Shown piece by piece: positions 56,601-63,839 of a stretch of 64,000 bases of DNA. The DNA comes from Sulfurimonas aquatica (lineage in GTDB: Bacteria; Campylobacterota; Campylobacteria; Campylobacterales; Sulfurimonadaceae), in assembly GCF_017357825.1 (NCBI RefSeq), contig NZ_CP046072.1, positions 1 through 64,000 on the forward strand, given 5' to 3'. The notes beneath the pieces are model-generated. The model did no database searches. It was given only the letters and a program-made list of their open reading frames with translations, and was not told where the DNA came from. Position 1 is the stretch's first letter, and each line of letters begins with the position of its first letter. The position numbers and the translations under genes were made by a program.

Positions 56601-58577
56601 CTAAGCGACACAATTGCAAGCGATGATGGAAGCGTATATGTTTTTAAAATAGCAAGTAACTCCACCGTAGGAACTCCTAAAAAGATAACAGCATCGGATA
56701 GGGAAGATAGTGACTACTTTGGCTCAGCTGTGAGTGTAAGTGGTTCTTACATACTAGTGGGTGCTCCTAGTGAAGACTCACAAGGCTCAAACGCAGGAAG
56801 TGCATACCTTTACAAGATACAAAGTGATGAGAGCATTAGTGAGCTTGAAAAAGTACAAATAGCAGACATAGAATCGGGCGATTACTTTGGAAATAGTGTG
56901 GCTTTAAATGGTCAATACTTTGTAGTTGGTGCTTATAAACAAGACTCTTTAGCGAGGGAAAGCGGAAGCGCATATGTTTATGAGATAAACAGTGGCGACT
57001 CTGTGAGTCAGCGCTTTAAACTAAAAGCAAACGATAAAGAAGCAGATGATATGTTCGCTTCTTCTTTAGCGTTTAGTGGAGATTATATAGCTGTTGGAGC
57101 ACTTGGAGAAGATACTATTGCCTCTAATGCAGGAAGTGTTTATCTCTTTGATACAGAAGCCGTAGATAGAATCTATCTTTACAATAGCAATAGTGTGAAT
57201 ATTTATGAAGATGAGGAGCAAAAAAGGGTACTCTTTAGTGTAGACGCACTTAGTCCAAATGGTTCTCTTTTTTACTCTCTTGGCGGAGATGACTTTGATA
57301 GTTTTGAGAGAAATGGTACAGATATCTCAAATCTAATCAAATTTGATTACGAAATGCCACTTGATGTAGGAGCAAACAATAGTTACTCTGTCACGGTAGG
57401 TTTAAGTGATACTCTTGGAAATAGCGCTTCATTAAGTAGAGTTGTAAATGTAAATGATCTCTATTACTTAGAGTTAGCACAACAGTTAGCTTCTGATCCA
57501 AGTTTAGATGATAGATATGGCGAATCAGTCTCTATAAGCGGCGATATCATAGTAGTAGGCGCACCTTATGATGACGATACGGCAACGGATGCGGGAAGCA
57601 TTTACATATATAGAAAAAACAGTGATAAATCTCTCTCTTTTGTTGATAAGATTCAAGCTGCTACTCCAGAAAATGGAGCATACTTTGGAACATCAGTCTC
57701 TATAGATGGGGCATACATAGCAGTAGGAACTCTCAAAGAAAAAGCATATCTTTTTAAGATAAATAGCTCTTATGTTGTAAGCCCTATCGCTTCACCAACT
57801 ATAAGTGATGGAACTTTAGGCGATATGTTCGGAGCTAAAGTGGCTCTATCTGGAAATTATTTAACGCTGAGTGCTCATGAACAAAACTCAAGTACTGGTA
57901 GTGTGTATGTTTATAAAATTATAAATGATACAAATACATCTCTCATAGGTAAAATTTCAGCAAGTAATAGTGCTAGCGGTGATAAGTTTGGCTCAACTAT
58001 CTCTATTGATGGTAGCTATATTCTTGTAGGTGCAGCAGAGAAAAATACGCAAAGCGGAAGCGCATACCTCTTTAAAATTCAAAGTGATACTCTTGTAACA
58101 GAGTTAGCGAGTATTGTCTCAAGTGACATAGCACTTGGTGATAGATTCGCTTCAAGTGTGAGCATAAGTGGTAGTTATATTGCAATTGGTGCTAGTCATA
58201 GTGATGCAACAGCCTTAGATTCTGGTTCAGCATATATCTTTAAAATAGCAAGCGATGATAGTGTGAGCGAACTCCAAAAGCTTGAGTTTGCATCAGCTTC
58301 ACCTAATCAGCATTTTGGAGTATCTATATCTATAGATAGTGATCACATAGTCGTAGGCGAGTCTTCAACAGAAGAGAGCAAAAATGTGTATGTTTACAAA
58401 ATTAATAGTGATACAAACATAACGCAAGTAGAAACGATTAGTGCAAAAAATAGTAGTGTTAGTAGCAATTATGGTGTATCAGTTGATATAGATGCAGATA
58501 ATATTGTTGTTGGGGCAAATAAAGAGAGCAGTACCATTGTAGATGCTGGGGCAATCTATCTCTATGAAAAAGATTAA
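53649..58577 (+). CDS. Giant lipoprotein with PKD/cadherin-like domains and two FG-GAP propellers
   Basis: 1642 residues. Lipobox VFTGCG, Cys18. After a beta segment (about 45-190) come a PKD-like domain (about 197-283) and five cadherin-like repeats (about 294-785), most marked by DENA/DYET...YxL motifs. A first set of seven FG-GAP repeats (about 784-1168) has cores such as DNFGxSVAxxGxYxVVGAP...GSAYVYK. A cadherin-like spacer (about 1170-1270) leads to a second set of seven (about 1274-1642). Seven repeats are what an integrin-alpha-type beta-propeller needs, so two full propellers are likely. It is probably a calcium-dependent surface adhesion protein. It starts one base after the upstream gene. 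Confidence 0.88.
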   Translation: MIKLTSLYILILSVFTGCGNIEQTKSNIDTNGSIETNATVASTVTGRFLDDYVQGLSYLCSSSSDINLTNGSGEFTCLEDDNVTLSLGSYSFSPFMIQNATLTPYTLFTKDVKASLNLARLIQSIDSDNLTTNGIIVLDKTKEALIPNDINFSSPNFEADIEAALSITLVSANSAQTNMNAAIVTAGLSVPAEFSVVPLAKIVTDLNATTNGVVKLDGSSSIASSYLWRLVEPLPLGSTTSIINPTAQNASFLADVNGTYIVELVVNEGDLNSISQRVEIVVSNDMTSALNSAPVISPTLNDVLEVYENTLMVVDVNASDVDGDTLSYFISGSDSGSFYMDVKTGVLRFKVKPNYELKNSYRVTVLVDDGNSVNSQASKDININVKNIVEVPSLANTSLNIDENASIGALAGSVTILDQGDSNISSLTLYGEGGESFKIDSSGNIKTATALDYETKVSYTLFAYATSSTGKSATVSVNIKINNSTDTKPTIVNTALTILEDAKSEALVGSLTISDYGDTSISDISFSSPSSEFTIDTNGTIRVSSSAVLDYETTQEYNLTVRAINSAGSSNGAIITIYINNVIDEVAVLVDSNANIDENAMAGTYVGDINITYMGDSNITSIALSGSGSENFQAAVDGRVSLKSGASLDYEKVNSYELIAVATNMKGKSNSALFKIALNDIPEVAILNDFVGSIKENKITGATIGTMEILYGGDTSITEIKLSGSGNENFIVNATGLMSLNAGSTLDYETTKVYNLKAVATNTAGNSAEVDVTISVEDYAFRPFQIAKLQASDAEKNDNFGTTVAVSGEYVVVGAPYEDADGISNAGSAYVYKKDENGSLGQVQKLQATTPSADDNFGRSVAISENFIVVGAPNEDTTATNAGSVYLYERLSNGTISFISQYQASNASASSNFGSSLAMDGSYFVVGAPKEDTLSENSGTAYLFQISGSVATQRAILRANSPAFKDNFGSSVAIDGDYVVVGAHLSDTIASDDGSVYVFKIASNSTVGTPKKITASDREDSDYFGSAVSVSGSYILVGAPSEDSQGSNAGSAYLYKIQSDESISELEKVQIADIESGDYFGNSVALNGQYFVVGAYKQDSLARESGSAYVYEINSGDSVSQRFKLKANDKEADDMFASSLAFSGDYIAVGALGEDTIASNAGSVYLFDTEAVDRIYLYNSNSVNIYEDEEQKRVLFSVDALSPNGSLFYSLGGDDFDSFERNGTDISNLIKFDYEMPLDVGANNSYSVTVGLSDTLGNSASLSRVVNVNDLYYLELAQQLASDPSLDDRYGESVSISGDIIVVGAPYDDDTATDAGSIYIYRKNSDKSLSFVDKIQAATPENGAYFGTSVSIDGAYIAVGTLKEKAYLFKINSSYVVSPIASPTISDGTLGDMFGAKVALSGNYLTLSAHEQNSSTGSVYVYKIINDTNTSLIGKISASNSASGDKFGSTISIDGSYILVGAAEKNTQSGSAYLFKIQSDTLVTELASIVSSDIALGDRFASSVSISGSYIAIGASHSDATALDSGSAYIFKIASDDSVSELQKLEFASASPNQHFGVSISIDSDHIVVGESSTEESKNVYVYKINSDTNITQVETISAKNSSVSSNYGVSVDIDADNIVVGANKESSTIVDAGAIYLYEKD

Positions 58578-58642
58578 ACTTTAATCTATCTTAGTCAATA
58601 ATTATGTTAAAATCATTCAAAATGAAAATTTAGGATGAGAAT

Positions 58643-59434
58643 ATGGTTCTGTTACGACTTTTATTATTAGTTTTTATAAGTTTTCCACTTTTAGGAGAAG
58701 AAAATAGTGAATCAAAAAGTATAGAAGCAAAAGTTGAGTTTGGTATTTATCTGCCTAAAGCTGGTGGAAGTATTTCAAATTTAAAAAGTACGGCATACTT
58801 TAAAGACGACCTTGGCTATACAGGCTCACAAGCTTCATACCTTGCATTTTCTCTTGTAACAAAATACGATTATGTGCCTTGCTTTAAACTATCCTATTTT
58901 AATATGAACGATAATCAAGATGCTACTCTAGCTTCTCCTGCAACATTTGTAAGTATTCCTTATGCCTCTGGTGTGGGAACGGTCATAGATTACCAAGTTT
59001 TAAATACCGTAATATATTATGACTTAAAAAGTAAAGGTAACTATGTAACATTTTTTGGCTCACCGTTTTATACAGGTGATTTGGAGTTTGATGTAGGTGT
59101 AAATATTAAAACAATTACATGGAAGTATAAGGTAAGAGATTTAACTGATAGCTCTAATAGTTCTGCATTTATAAATGTTAATGAACTCGTTTTTGCTCCA
59201 TCTATAGGAGTGAAGTATTATTTATATGATTTTATAGCTTATGCTGGTGCAAGTGCACTTTCATTTAGCACGGCAAAATCAACATCCTATGAAGCAGAAC
59301 TGGATTATCGTGTAGTAGGCGGACTTTACCTAAGCATAGGGTATATGTATAATCAGTTTGAAGCACTTGATAAACTAGATACGGTAGATTTTTCTATGTC
59401 TGGATACAAAGCAAGCTTTAAATATGCATTTTAG
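58643..59434 (+). CDS. Outer-membrane beta-barrel protein
   Basis: 263 residues. A signal peptide (about 1-18, PLLGE) precedes an amphipathic-strand-rich body (AKVEFGIYLPKAGGSISN, VIDYQVLNTVIYYDLK, LVFAPSIGVKYYL, RVVGGLYLSIGYMY). The terminal strand MSGYKASFKYAF ends in Phe, a barrel-assembly signal. The length and lipid-like order resemble small outer-membrane barrels of the TIGR04219 type, but that is uncertain. It lies between the giant lipoprotein and the flagellar cluster, with TTAAAAT as a possible -10 upstream. Confidence 0.78.
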   Translation: MVLLRLLLLVFISFPLLGEENSESKSIEAKVEFGIYLPKAGGSISNLKSTAYFKDDLGYTGSQASYLAFSLVTKYDYVPCFKLSYFNMNDNQDATLASPATFVSIPYASGVGTVIDYQVLNTVIYYDLKSKGNYVTFFGSPFYTGDLEFDVGVNIKTITWKYKVRDLTDSSNSSAFINVNELVFAPSIGVKYYLYDFIAYAGASALSFSTAKSTSYEAELDYRVVGGLYLSIGYMYNQFEALDKLDTVDFSMSGYKASFKYAF

Positions 59435-59460
59435 ATTTTAATAAAAAAAGAGGAAAACGA

Positions 59461-59901
59461 ATGAAATATATATTAGCGTTTATGATTCTACTAAGTCTCA
59501 GTATATCAAGCTATGCAAAAGATGGTTACCCAGATGAAGAGTATATACAAGAGTATGTAGAAGAGGACTCTAAAAAAGAGATGAGCGATGACCTGGGTTC
59601 TATGGTTACTATTTCAGTTACAGGACAGGGTGTTGCCCCATCATTTGCAACTTCTCCTGCTCAGGCTTATGCACTTGCCAAGCGTGCTGCTATGGCAGAT
59701 GCATATAGACTCTTAGCAGAGCAGATTAAGGGTGTTAAGATAGAAGGTAAAGATACTATTAAAAACATGGCTATTAAAAGCTCTGTAGTAAATACTCGCG
59801 TTGCCGCTATGATAAAAAACGCTAAAGTTGTTGAGACTACATTTAAAGATAGCATGTGTGAAGTTGAAATGGAAGTTACAATAAATAAGGCTGACTTTTA
59901 G
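59461..59901 (+). CDS. LPP20-domain protein, FlgP-like
   Basis: 146 residues. A signal peptide (about 1-19, SYA) leads to an acidic segment and an LPP20-like domain (about 48-146: MVTISVTGQGVAPS, AQAYALAKRAAMADAYRLLAEQIKGVKIEG). Campylobacter FlgP, which supports high-torque motility as part of the flagellar basal disk, belongs to this family, and fliK follows here. Unlike FlgP and Lpp20 there is no lipobox Cys at the cleavage site, so it is probably soluble or anchored otherwise. AGAGGAAAA precedes the ATG. Confidence 0.85.
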   Translation: MKYILAFMILLSLSISSYAKDGYPDEEYIQEYVEEDSKKEMSDDLGSMVTISVTGQGVAPSFATSPAQAYALAKRAAMADAYRLLAEQIKGVKIEGKDTIKNMAIKSSVVNTRVAAMIKNAKVVETTFKDSMCEVEMEVTINKADF

Positions 59902-59915
59902 TTAAAAATATATAA

Positions 59916-59930
59916 TGGAATAGTTCTTGC
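59916..59930 (+). promoter_or_regulatory. Putative sigma-54 promoter of fliK-flgD-flgE-like operon
   Basis: TGGAATAGTTCTTGC has the GG (59917-59918) and GC (59929-59930) separated by exactly 10 bases, as sigma-54 promoters require, and keeps the TTGC of the -12 element. The fliK ATG lies 53 bases downstream. Middle-class flagellar genes, including hook genes, depend on sigma-54 in this phylum. Confidence 0.6.
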
Positions 59931-59940
59931 TCTAAAATAT

Positions 59941-59966
59941 AAAAACCCATGCTTTTTTTGGGTAAT
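59941..59966 (+). terminator. Short hairpin in the fliK leader
   Basis: ACCCA (59945-59949) pairs with TGGGT (59959-59963) around a T-rich loop. It lies between the LPP20 gene and fliK, just downstream of the putative sigma-54 promoter. It could be a weak terminator for the upstream gene. Confidence 0.3.
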
Positions 59967-59983
59967 TATAGTAGGAGTAAAAG

Positions 59984-61795
59984 ATGATTTCATTAGATGT
60001 AAAAACAAAACCTTCCTCCCCTTTATCATTGGGTGTACCCACTCTAGATGCTAAAGAAAATTCCCTCTCCTTTTCAGAACTTTTAAAAGGTATCTCTTTA
60101 AAAGATGATGATAAAGCTATTCAGGCTGGTCCTGTCTTCCTAGCTTTTGAAGATGCTAAAGAGTCAACTCAAGCCACTCAAGAAAAGCCTACTCTTGGGA
60201 CTCTTTTATCTTTACTTAAAGGTGATGGCACTATAGCAGAAGAGATAAAATCAATGCCACAAAAGAGTATAGAAGCTTCAAAGAAAGATACTCTTGACAT
60301 CCCTTTAAAAGAGTTAAAAATCCTTGTGGGTGATGCTAAAGAGTACTTAAAAACTAAAATACTAGAGAGTTCTGATTTTAAAAAGTTTGAGGCTAAAGAG
60401 TTGCCAAAGACACTTAAAGGGCTTGTGAGCTTAGCTGAAAAGTTTGGATTGGATCTTAGTAAAATAACTCTTGAAGAAATTAAACAGACTCCAAGTAAAC
60501 TAGCAACAGAGTCTTTAGTTTTAAAAGATACTAAGGCACCAGCTATAACTCTTCCAAAAAGTAAGCTAGATGTCACAAAACTAGATATCAAAGATGAACC
60601 TATAGTTTTAAAAAAAGAAACACCATTAGAGAGTTTTTTAAAAGAGAAAAATAAAGCAGAAGCTCCAGTAAAACAAGAAGCTAAGGCAGAAGCAAAAGTG
60701 CAAACGCCAACTCTGCAAGAAGCTCCAGTAAAACAAGAGGCTAAAGCAGAAGTAAAAGTTCAAACACCAACTCTGCAAGAAGCTCCAGTAAAACAAGAAG
60801 CTAAGGCAGAAGCAAAAGTGCAAACGCCAACTCTGCAAAAAGCTCCAGTAAAACAAGAGGCTAAAGCAGAAGTAAAAGTTCAAACACCAACTCTACAAGA
60901 AGCTCCAGTAAAACAAGAAACTAAGGCAGAAGTAAAAGTTCAAATACCAACTCCAAAAGAAGCTCCAGTAAAACAAGAACTTAAAGAGCAAATAAAAGTT
61001 CAAACACCAATCCAGCAAGCGACAAAACATGAATTACATTCACAAGTCGTAGCTCCGAAGCTTACAACACAAGAGATAGTTACAAATAGACAGCCTAAAG
61101 TAGAAGAAAAATCAGCTAAGAGTAGAGCAGATGAAACGCTTAAACTGCTCCTTCGAGGAGAGAAGTCTTCCCTAAGCATAAATGCGAATATCACAGCAGA
61201 CTTCTCAGTAGCTACAGCGAAGGTGATCGCACCAAGTGCTACAACAGAATTAAGTAAAAATCTTGCTTCACTTTTAAGTTCAGACACATCAAATAGTGAG
61301 AGTAGCTCTAAGGTTGATGGATTAAACATTCCAAAGGCAGATAGCTTTGAAGTAAAACTACAAGAATCAAAACAGATGATTAAATACCTTTCATCTGATG
61401 TTAAGAGTGCTATAGAAGATTATAAGTCACCATTTACAAGAATAAAAATTCAACTAAACCCGCAAAGATTAGGGGAAATTGATTTAACCGTAGTGCAACG
61501 TGGAAAAAACCTACATGTAAACCTTAGCTCAAACAATGCAGCAATTAACACACTCGCACTTAATGTAAATGATCTGCGTACTCAATTAAATAATAGTGGA
61601 ATAAATAATGCTTCATTAAACTTTAATAACAACTCACAAAGCTCTGAATCAGGTTTCTCTGGATCTCAACAGCAAAGTTCTGGCCAACAAAGCCAAGCTC
61701 GAGATGAATATAGAAGTTTTCAAAAACTTGATGAGGAAGAGACTAGCCAAGAGATATTAAGCTCTTTAGAGATAGTCGTTCCTCGCTACATATAA
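59984..61795 (+). CDS. fliK: Flagellar hook-length control protein FliK
   Basis: 603 residues. FliK is secreted during hook building and switches export specificity when the hook reaches length. The C-terminal domain is recognisable (about 480-560: FTRIKIQLNPQRLGEIDLTVVQRGKNLHVNLSS, followed by LNVNDLRTQLNNSGI). The Ser/Gln-rich tail (SSESGFSGSQQQSSGQQ) is also typical. The middle (about 226-345) is six 20-residue repeats of the form APVKQEAKAEAKVQTPTLQE, extended and charged, which would set the ruler length. AGTAGGAGT precedes the ATG. flgD follows by ten bases. Confidence 0.92.
   Translation: MISLDVKTKPSSPLSLGVPTLDAKENSLSFSELLKGISLKDDDKAIQAGPVFLAFEDAKESTQATQEKPTLGTLLSLLKGDGTIAEEIKSMPQKSIEASKKDTLDIPLKELKILVGDAKEYLKTKILESSDFKKFEAKELPKTLKGLVSLAEKFGLDLSKITLEEIKQTPSKLATESLVLKDTKAPAITLPKSKLDVTKLDIKDEPIVLKKETPLESFLKEKNKAEAPVKQEAKAEAKVQTPTLQEAPVKQEAKAEVKVQTPTLQEAPVKQEAKAEAKVQTPTLQKAPVKQEAKAEVKVQTPTLQEAPVKQETKAEVKVQIPTPKEAPVKQELKEQIKVQTPIQQATKHELHSQVVAPKLTTQEIVTNRQPKVEEKSAKSRADETLKLLLRGEKSSLSINANITADFSVATAKVIAPSATTELSKNLASLLSSDTSNSESSSKVDGLNIPKADSFEVKLQESKQMIKYLSSDVKSAIEDYKSPFTRIKIQLNPQRLGEIDLTVVQRGKNLHVNLSSNNAAINTLALNVNDLRTQLNNSGINNASLNFNNNSQSSESGFSGSQQQSSGQQSQARDEYRSFQKLDEEETSQEILSSLEIVVPRYI
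60661..61020 (+). repeat. Six 60-base tandem repeats in fliK
   Basis: Six in-frame repeats of exactly 60 bases, each beginning AGCTCCAGTAAAACAAGA. Units 1 and 3 differ by one base and units 2 and 4 by one base, while units 1 and 2 differ at several silent and coding positions. The array therefore has a 120-base higher-order unit duplicated recently. Units 5 and 6 are more diverged. Copy number could change by slippage or recombination. Confidence 0.95.
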
Positions 61796-61805
61796 AGGAT
61801 AAGTC

Positions 61806-62477
61806 ATGGCAATTACAGCAACAAATGAGTATCAACCAATAGATTATACAAATGCAAGAGCAGCAGTAGATGCAACAGATAAAAGTATATTATCTAAAGA
61901 TGATTTTATGAAGCTTCTTTTAGTTGAACTACAAAACCAAGACCCTACTGAGCCTATGGATAGCGAAAAGATTTTATCGCAGACTTCTCAACTAGCAACT
62001 CTTGAAGCATCAGATAACACGACTAAAGCCTTAGAAGAGTTGTCAAAGTCATTAGGTAGTTCACAACAGTTCTCGAATGTAGCGGCTATTGGTAGAATGG
62101 CTGACTTAGGAAGTAGTGCTATCTCTTTTGATGATACCCAAGGTGCGAGTACTTTTGAACTTTACTTTCAAGCACCTGCAAGTTCAGGAGAGGTTGAGAT
62201 TAGAGACTTTGAAGATAAGTTAGTAGCGACTCTTGAAGTATCTGAGGGAATGAACGGCTTAGAGCAGTTTACATGGAATGGTTTAGACTCAGCAGGCAAT
62301 GCAGTTGAGAATGGACTCTATAATGTAACAGCGAAATATCAAGATGCAGACCAAAAAGAACTTACAACAAAGGTTGGAGCATATCCAATAGAGTCAGTAA
62401 GATTTGAAGATGGAAAAACACTTGTTAAAGTTGCTTCTAGTTATGTTCCTTTAGAGAATATTGTAGAAGTTTACTAA
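61806..62477 (+). CDS. flgD: Flagellar hook assembly (cap) protein FlgD
   Basis: 223 residues. FlgD caps the growing hook and is needed for its polymerisation. The N-terminal signature LSKDDFMKLLLVELQNQDPTEPMDSEKILSQTSQLATLE is present (residues 29-67, about). The C-terminal half has the FlgD Ig-like/tudor region (FTWNGLDSAGNAVENGLYNV). It lies between fliK and a hook-type gene, spaced 10 and 14 bases. Confidence 0.95.
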   Translation: MAITATNEYQPIDYTNARAAVDATDKSILSKDDFMKLLLVELQNQDPTEPMDSEKILSQTSQLATLEASDNTTKALEELSKSLGSSQQFSNVAAIGRMADLGSSAISFDDTQGASTFELYFQAPASSGEVEIRDFEDKLVATLEVSEGMNGLEQFTWNGLDSAGNAVENGLYNVTAKYQDADQKELTTKVGAYPIESVRFEDGKTLVKVASSYVPLENIVEVY

Positions 62478-62491
62478 AAGAGGAGTCGATT

Positions 62492-63754
62492 ATGATGACT
62501 CAAGCATTTTATACAGGACTAAGTGGCCTTAGAAATATGTCCACTGGTATAGATATTGTCTCCGACAACATGTCTAACAACAGTACAGTTGGATACCGTG
62601 GTTATGGAGTAGAGTTTTCTAACCTTTTTGAAGAGGCCGTAAATCAGGTTGCAACTTCAAGTAGTGTAGATAGTTCTATCGGTGTTGGAGTTAAAGTAAA
62701 CGCAACTCCAATGTTAGAAAAAAATGGAGAACTACTCTTATCAGATAGAAGTACTGACCTTGCAATAGATGGGGATGGCTGGTTTGGTATAGAAGGTGGA
62801 GCAGATACCATTTATACAAGAGCAGGTAGTTTTACTTTTGATGCAAATAATGATCTTGTAACAGAAGATGGCTTTCATGTACTTGGAACGATGGCTAATA
62901 ATATACAAGACAATACTTTAACAGAAGTTATTAATACTATGTCCCTTGGAAATGTGGCAACACAAGAGGGTCTACGGTTTCCTAAAACACTTTCATACCC
63001 TCCCCAGCCAACATTAAATAGTTCATTTTATGGCAATATAGGTATTTCAGATGAGTTTCCTAGTACTATTAGTGCTACTGTAATTGATGCTCAAAATAAT
63101 AGAAATGAGTTAAAACTTACTTTCACTAAAGCAGTTGATCAAAATCAACTAGGTACAAGATGGGATGTTCAAGCCGTTACTCAAAGGCTAGATGGTTTAG
63201 TCACTTATGATACACAAAATGGTACAGTTGAGTTTGACTCCTCTGGAGCTCTTGTCTCTTCTAGCTTAACCTCAATTGATAATAATGGAACAGCTGTAAA
63301 TATGGACTTAGGTAGTGAGTTTAGTGGTGTAGTATCGAGTAATGTGCCACAAACAACTGGTTCAAGTTCATCTGATGGACTCATAGGCGGCGATTTATTA
63401 GGCTACTCTATAAATATAAACTCTGAAGTTATTGCTACATTCTCTAATGGAGAGCAGAGTAGCGTTGGAAAGATTGCAGTTTATCATTTTCAAAATGACC
63501 AGGGATTAGAGCGAATTAGTGGAAGTAGATTTCAGGAGAGCTCAAACAGTGGAGTTGCACTATTTTCAACTGATGGAAATGGAAACAATATATTGGGTGC
63601 AACAGTACATAACTTTAAACTTGAAAGCTCAAACTATAATAATACAGCAGGCTTAACTGAACTTATTATACTTCAAAGATCGTATGATGCAAACTCTAAA
63701 TCGATAACTACAGCTGATCAAATGATGCAAAAAGCCCTTGACATGGATGCCTAA
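62492..63754 (+). CDS. flgE: Flagellar hook protein FlgE-like (short form)
   Basis: 420 residues. The N-terminal rod/hook motif (FYTGLSGLRNMSTGIDIVSDNMSNNSTVGYRGYG), the DGDGWFGIEGG domain and the C-terminal LTELIILQRSYDANSKSITTADQMMQKAL match flagellar axial proteins. At 420 residues it is closer to enterobacterial FlgE and to FlgG/FlgF-like proteins than to the long FlgE of this phylum. A second hook-type gene with its own sigma-54-like promoter follows, so this may be a hook-junction or alternative hook subunit. The ribosome-binding site is AGAGGAG. Confidence 0.88.
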   Translation: MMTQAFYTGLSGLRNMSTGIDIVSDNMSNNSTVGYRGYGVEFSNLFEEAVNQVATSSSVDSSIGVGVKVNATPMLEKNGELLLSDRSTDLAIDGDGWFGIEGGADTIYTRAGSFTFDANNDLVTEDGFHVLGTMANNIQDNTLTEVINTMSLGNVATQEGLRFPKTLSYPPQPTLNSSFYGNIGISDEFPSTISATVIDAQNNRNELKLTFTKAVDQNQLGTRWDVQAVTQRLDGLVTYDTQNGTVEFDSSGALVSSSLTSIDNNGTAVNMDLGSEFSGVVSSNVPQTTGSSSSDGLIGGDLLGYSININSEVIATFSNGEQSSVGKIAVYHFQNDQGLERISGSRFQESSNSGVALFSTDGNGNNILGATVHNFKLESSNYNNTAGLTELIILQRSYDANSKSITTADQMMQKALDMDA

Positions 63755-63770
63755 GTAGGTTTATTAAAAC

Positions 63771-63785
63771 TGGAACACTAAGTGC
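63771..63785 (+). promoter_or_regulatory. Putative sigma-54 promoter of the second hook gene
   Basis: TGGAACACTAAGTGC has GG (63772-63773) and GC (63784-63785) exactly 10 bases apart and keeps TGG-A-C and TGC of the consensus. It lies 55 bases upstream of the ATG at 63840. A small hairpin, CTATCT/AGATAG (63805-63821), lies in the leader. Confidence 0.6.
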
Positions 63786-63839
63786 TATATATCTTTTACT
63801 AACTCTATCTTTTTTAGATAGACCGATAAAGGATTTAAA

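Noticed and set aside
53649-58577. CRISPR-like or minisatellite array suggested by the regular repeats in the giant lipoprotein gene
   Set aside because: Repeats are visible in the protein (FG-GAP blades of variable length) but strongly diverged in the DNA, and lie in one open frame.
44285-59434. Recent horizontal island or prophage
   Set aside because: No integrase, transposase, tRNA-flanking repeat or phage structural gene is present; base composition of the smaller genes does not stand out by eye. Composition statistics would be needed to test it.
60638-60883. Minus-strand frame of 81 codons with a repeated F-Y-W-S-F-L-Q-S-W pattern
   Set aside because: It is the antisense reading of the fliK tandem repeats; it has no ribosome-binding site and its repetition comes from the plus-strand gene.
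61000-61329. Minus-strand frame of 109 codons inside fliK
   Set aside because: Shadow of fliK without start signals or family features.
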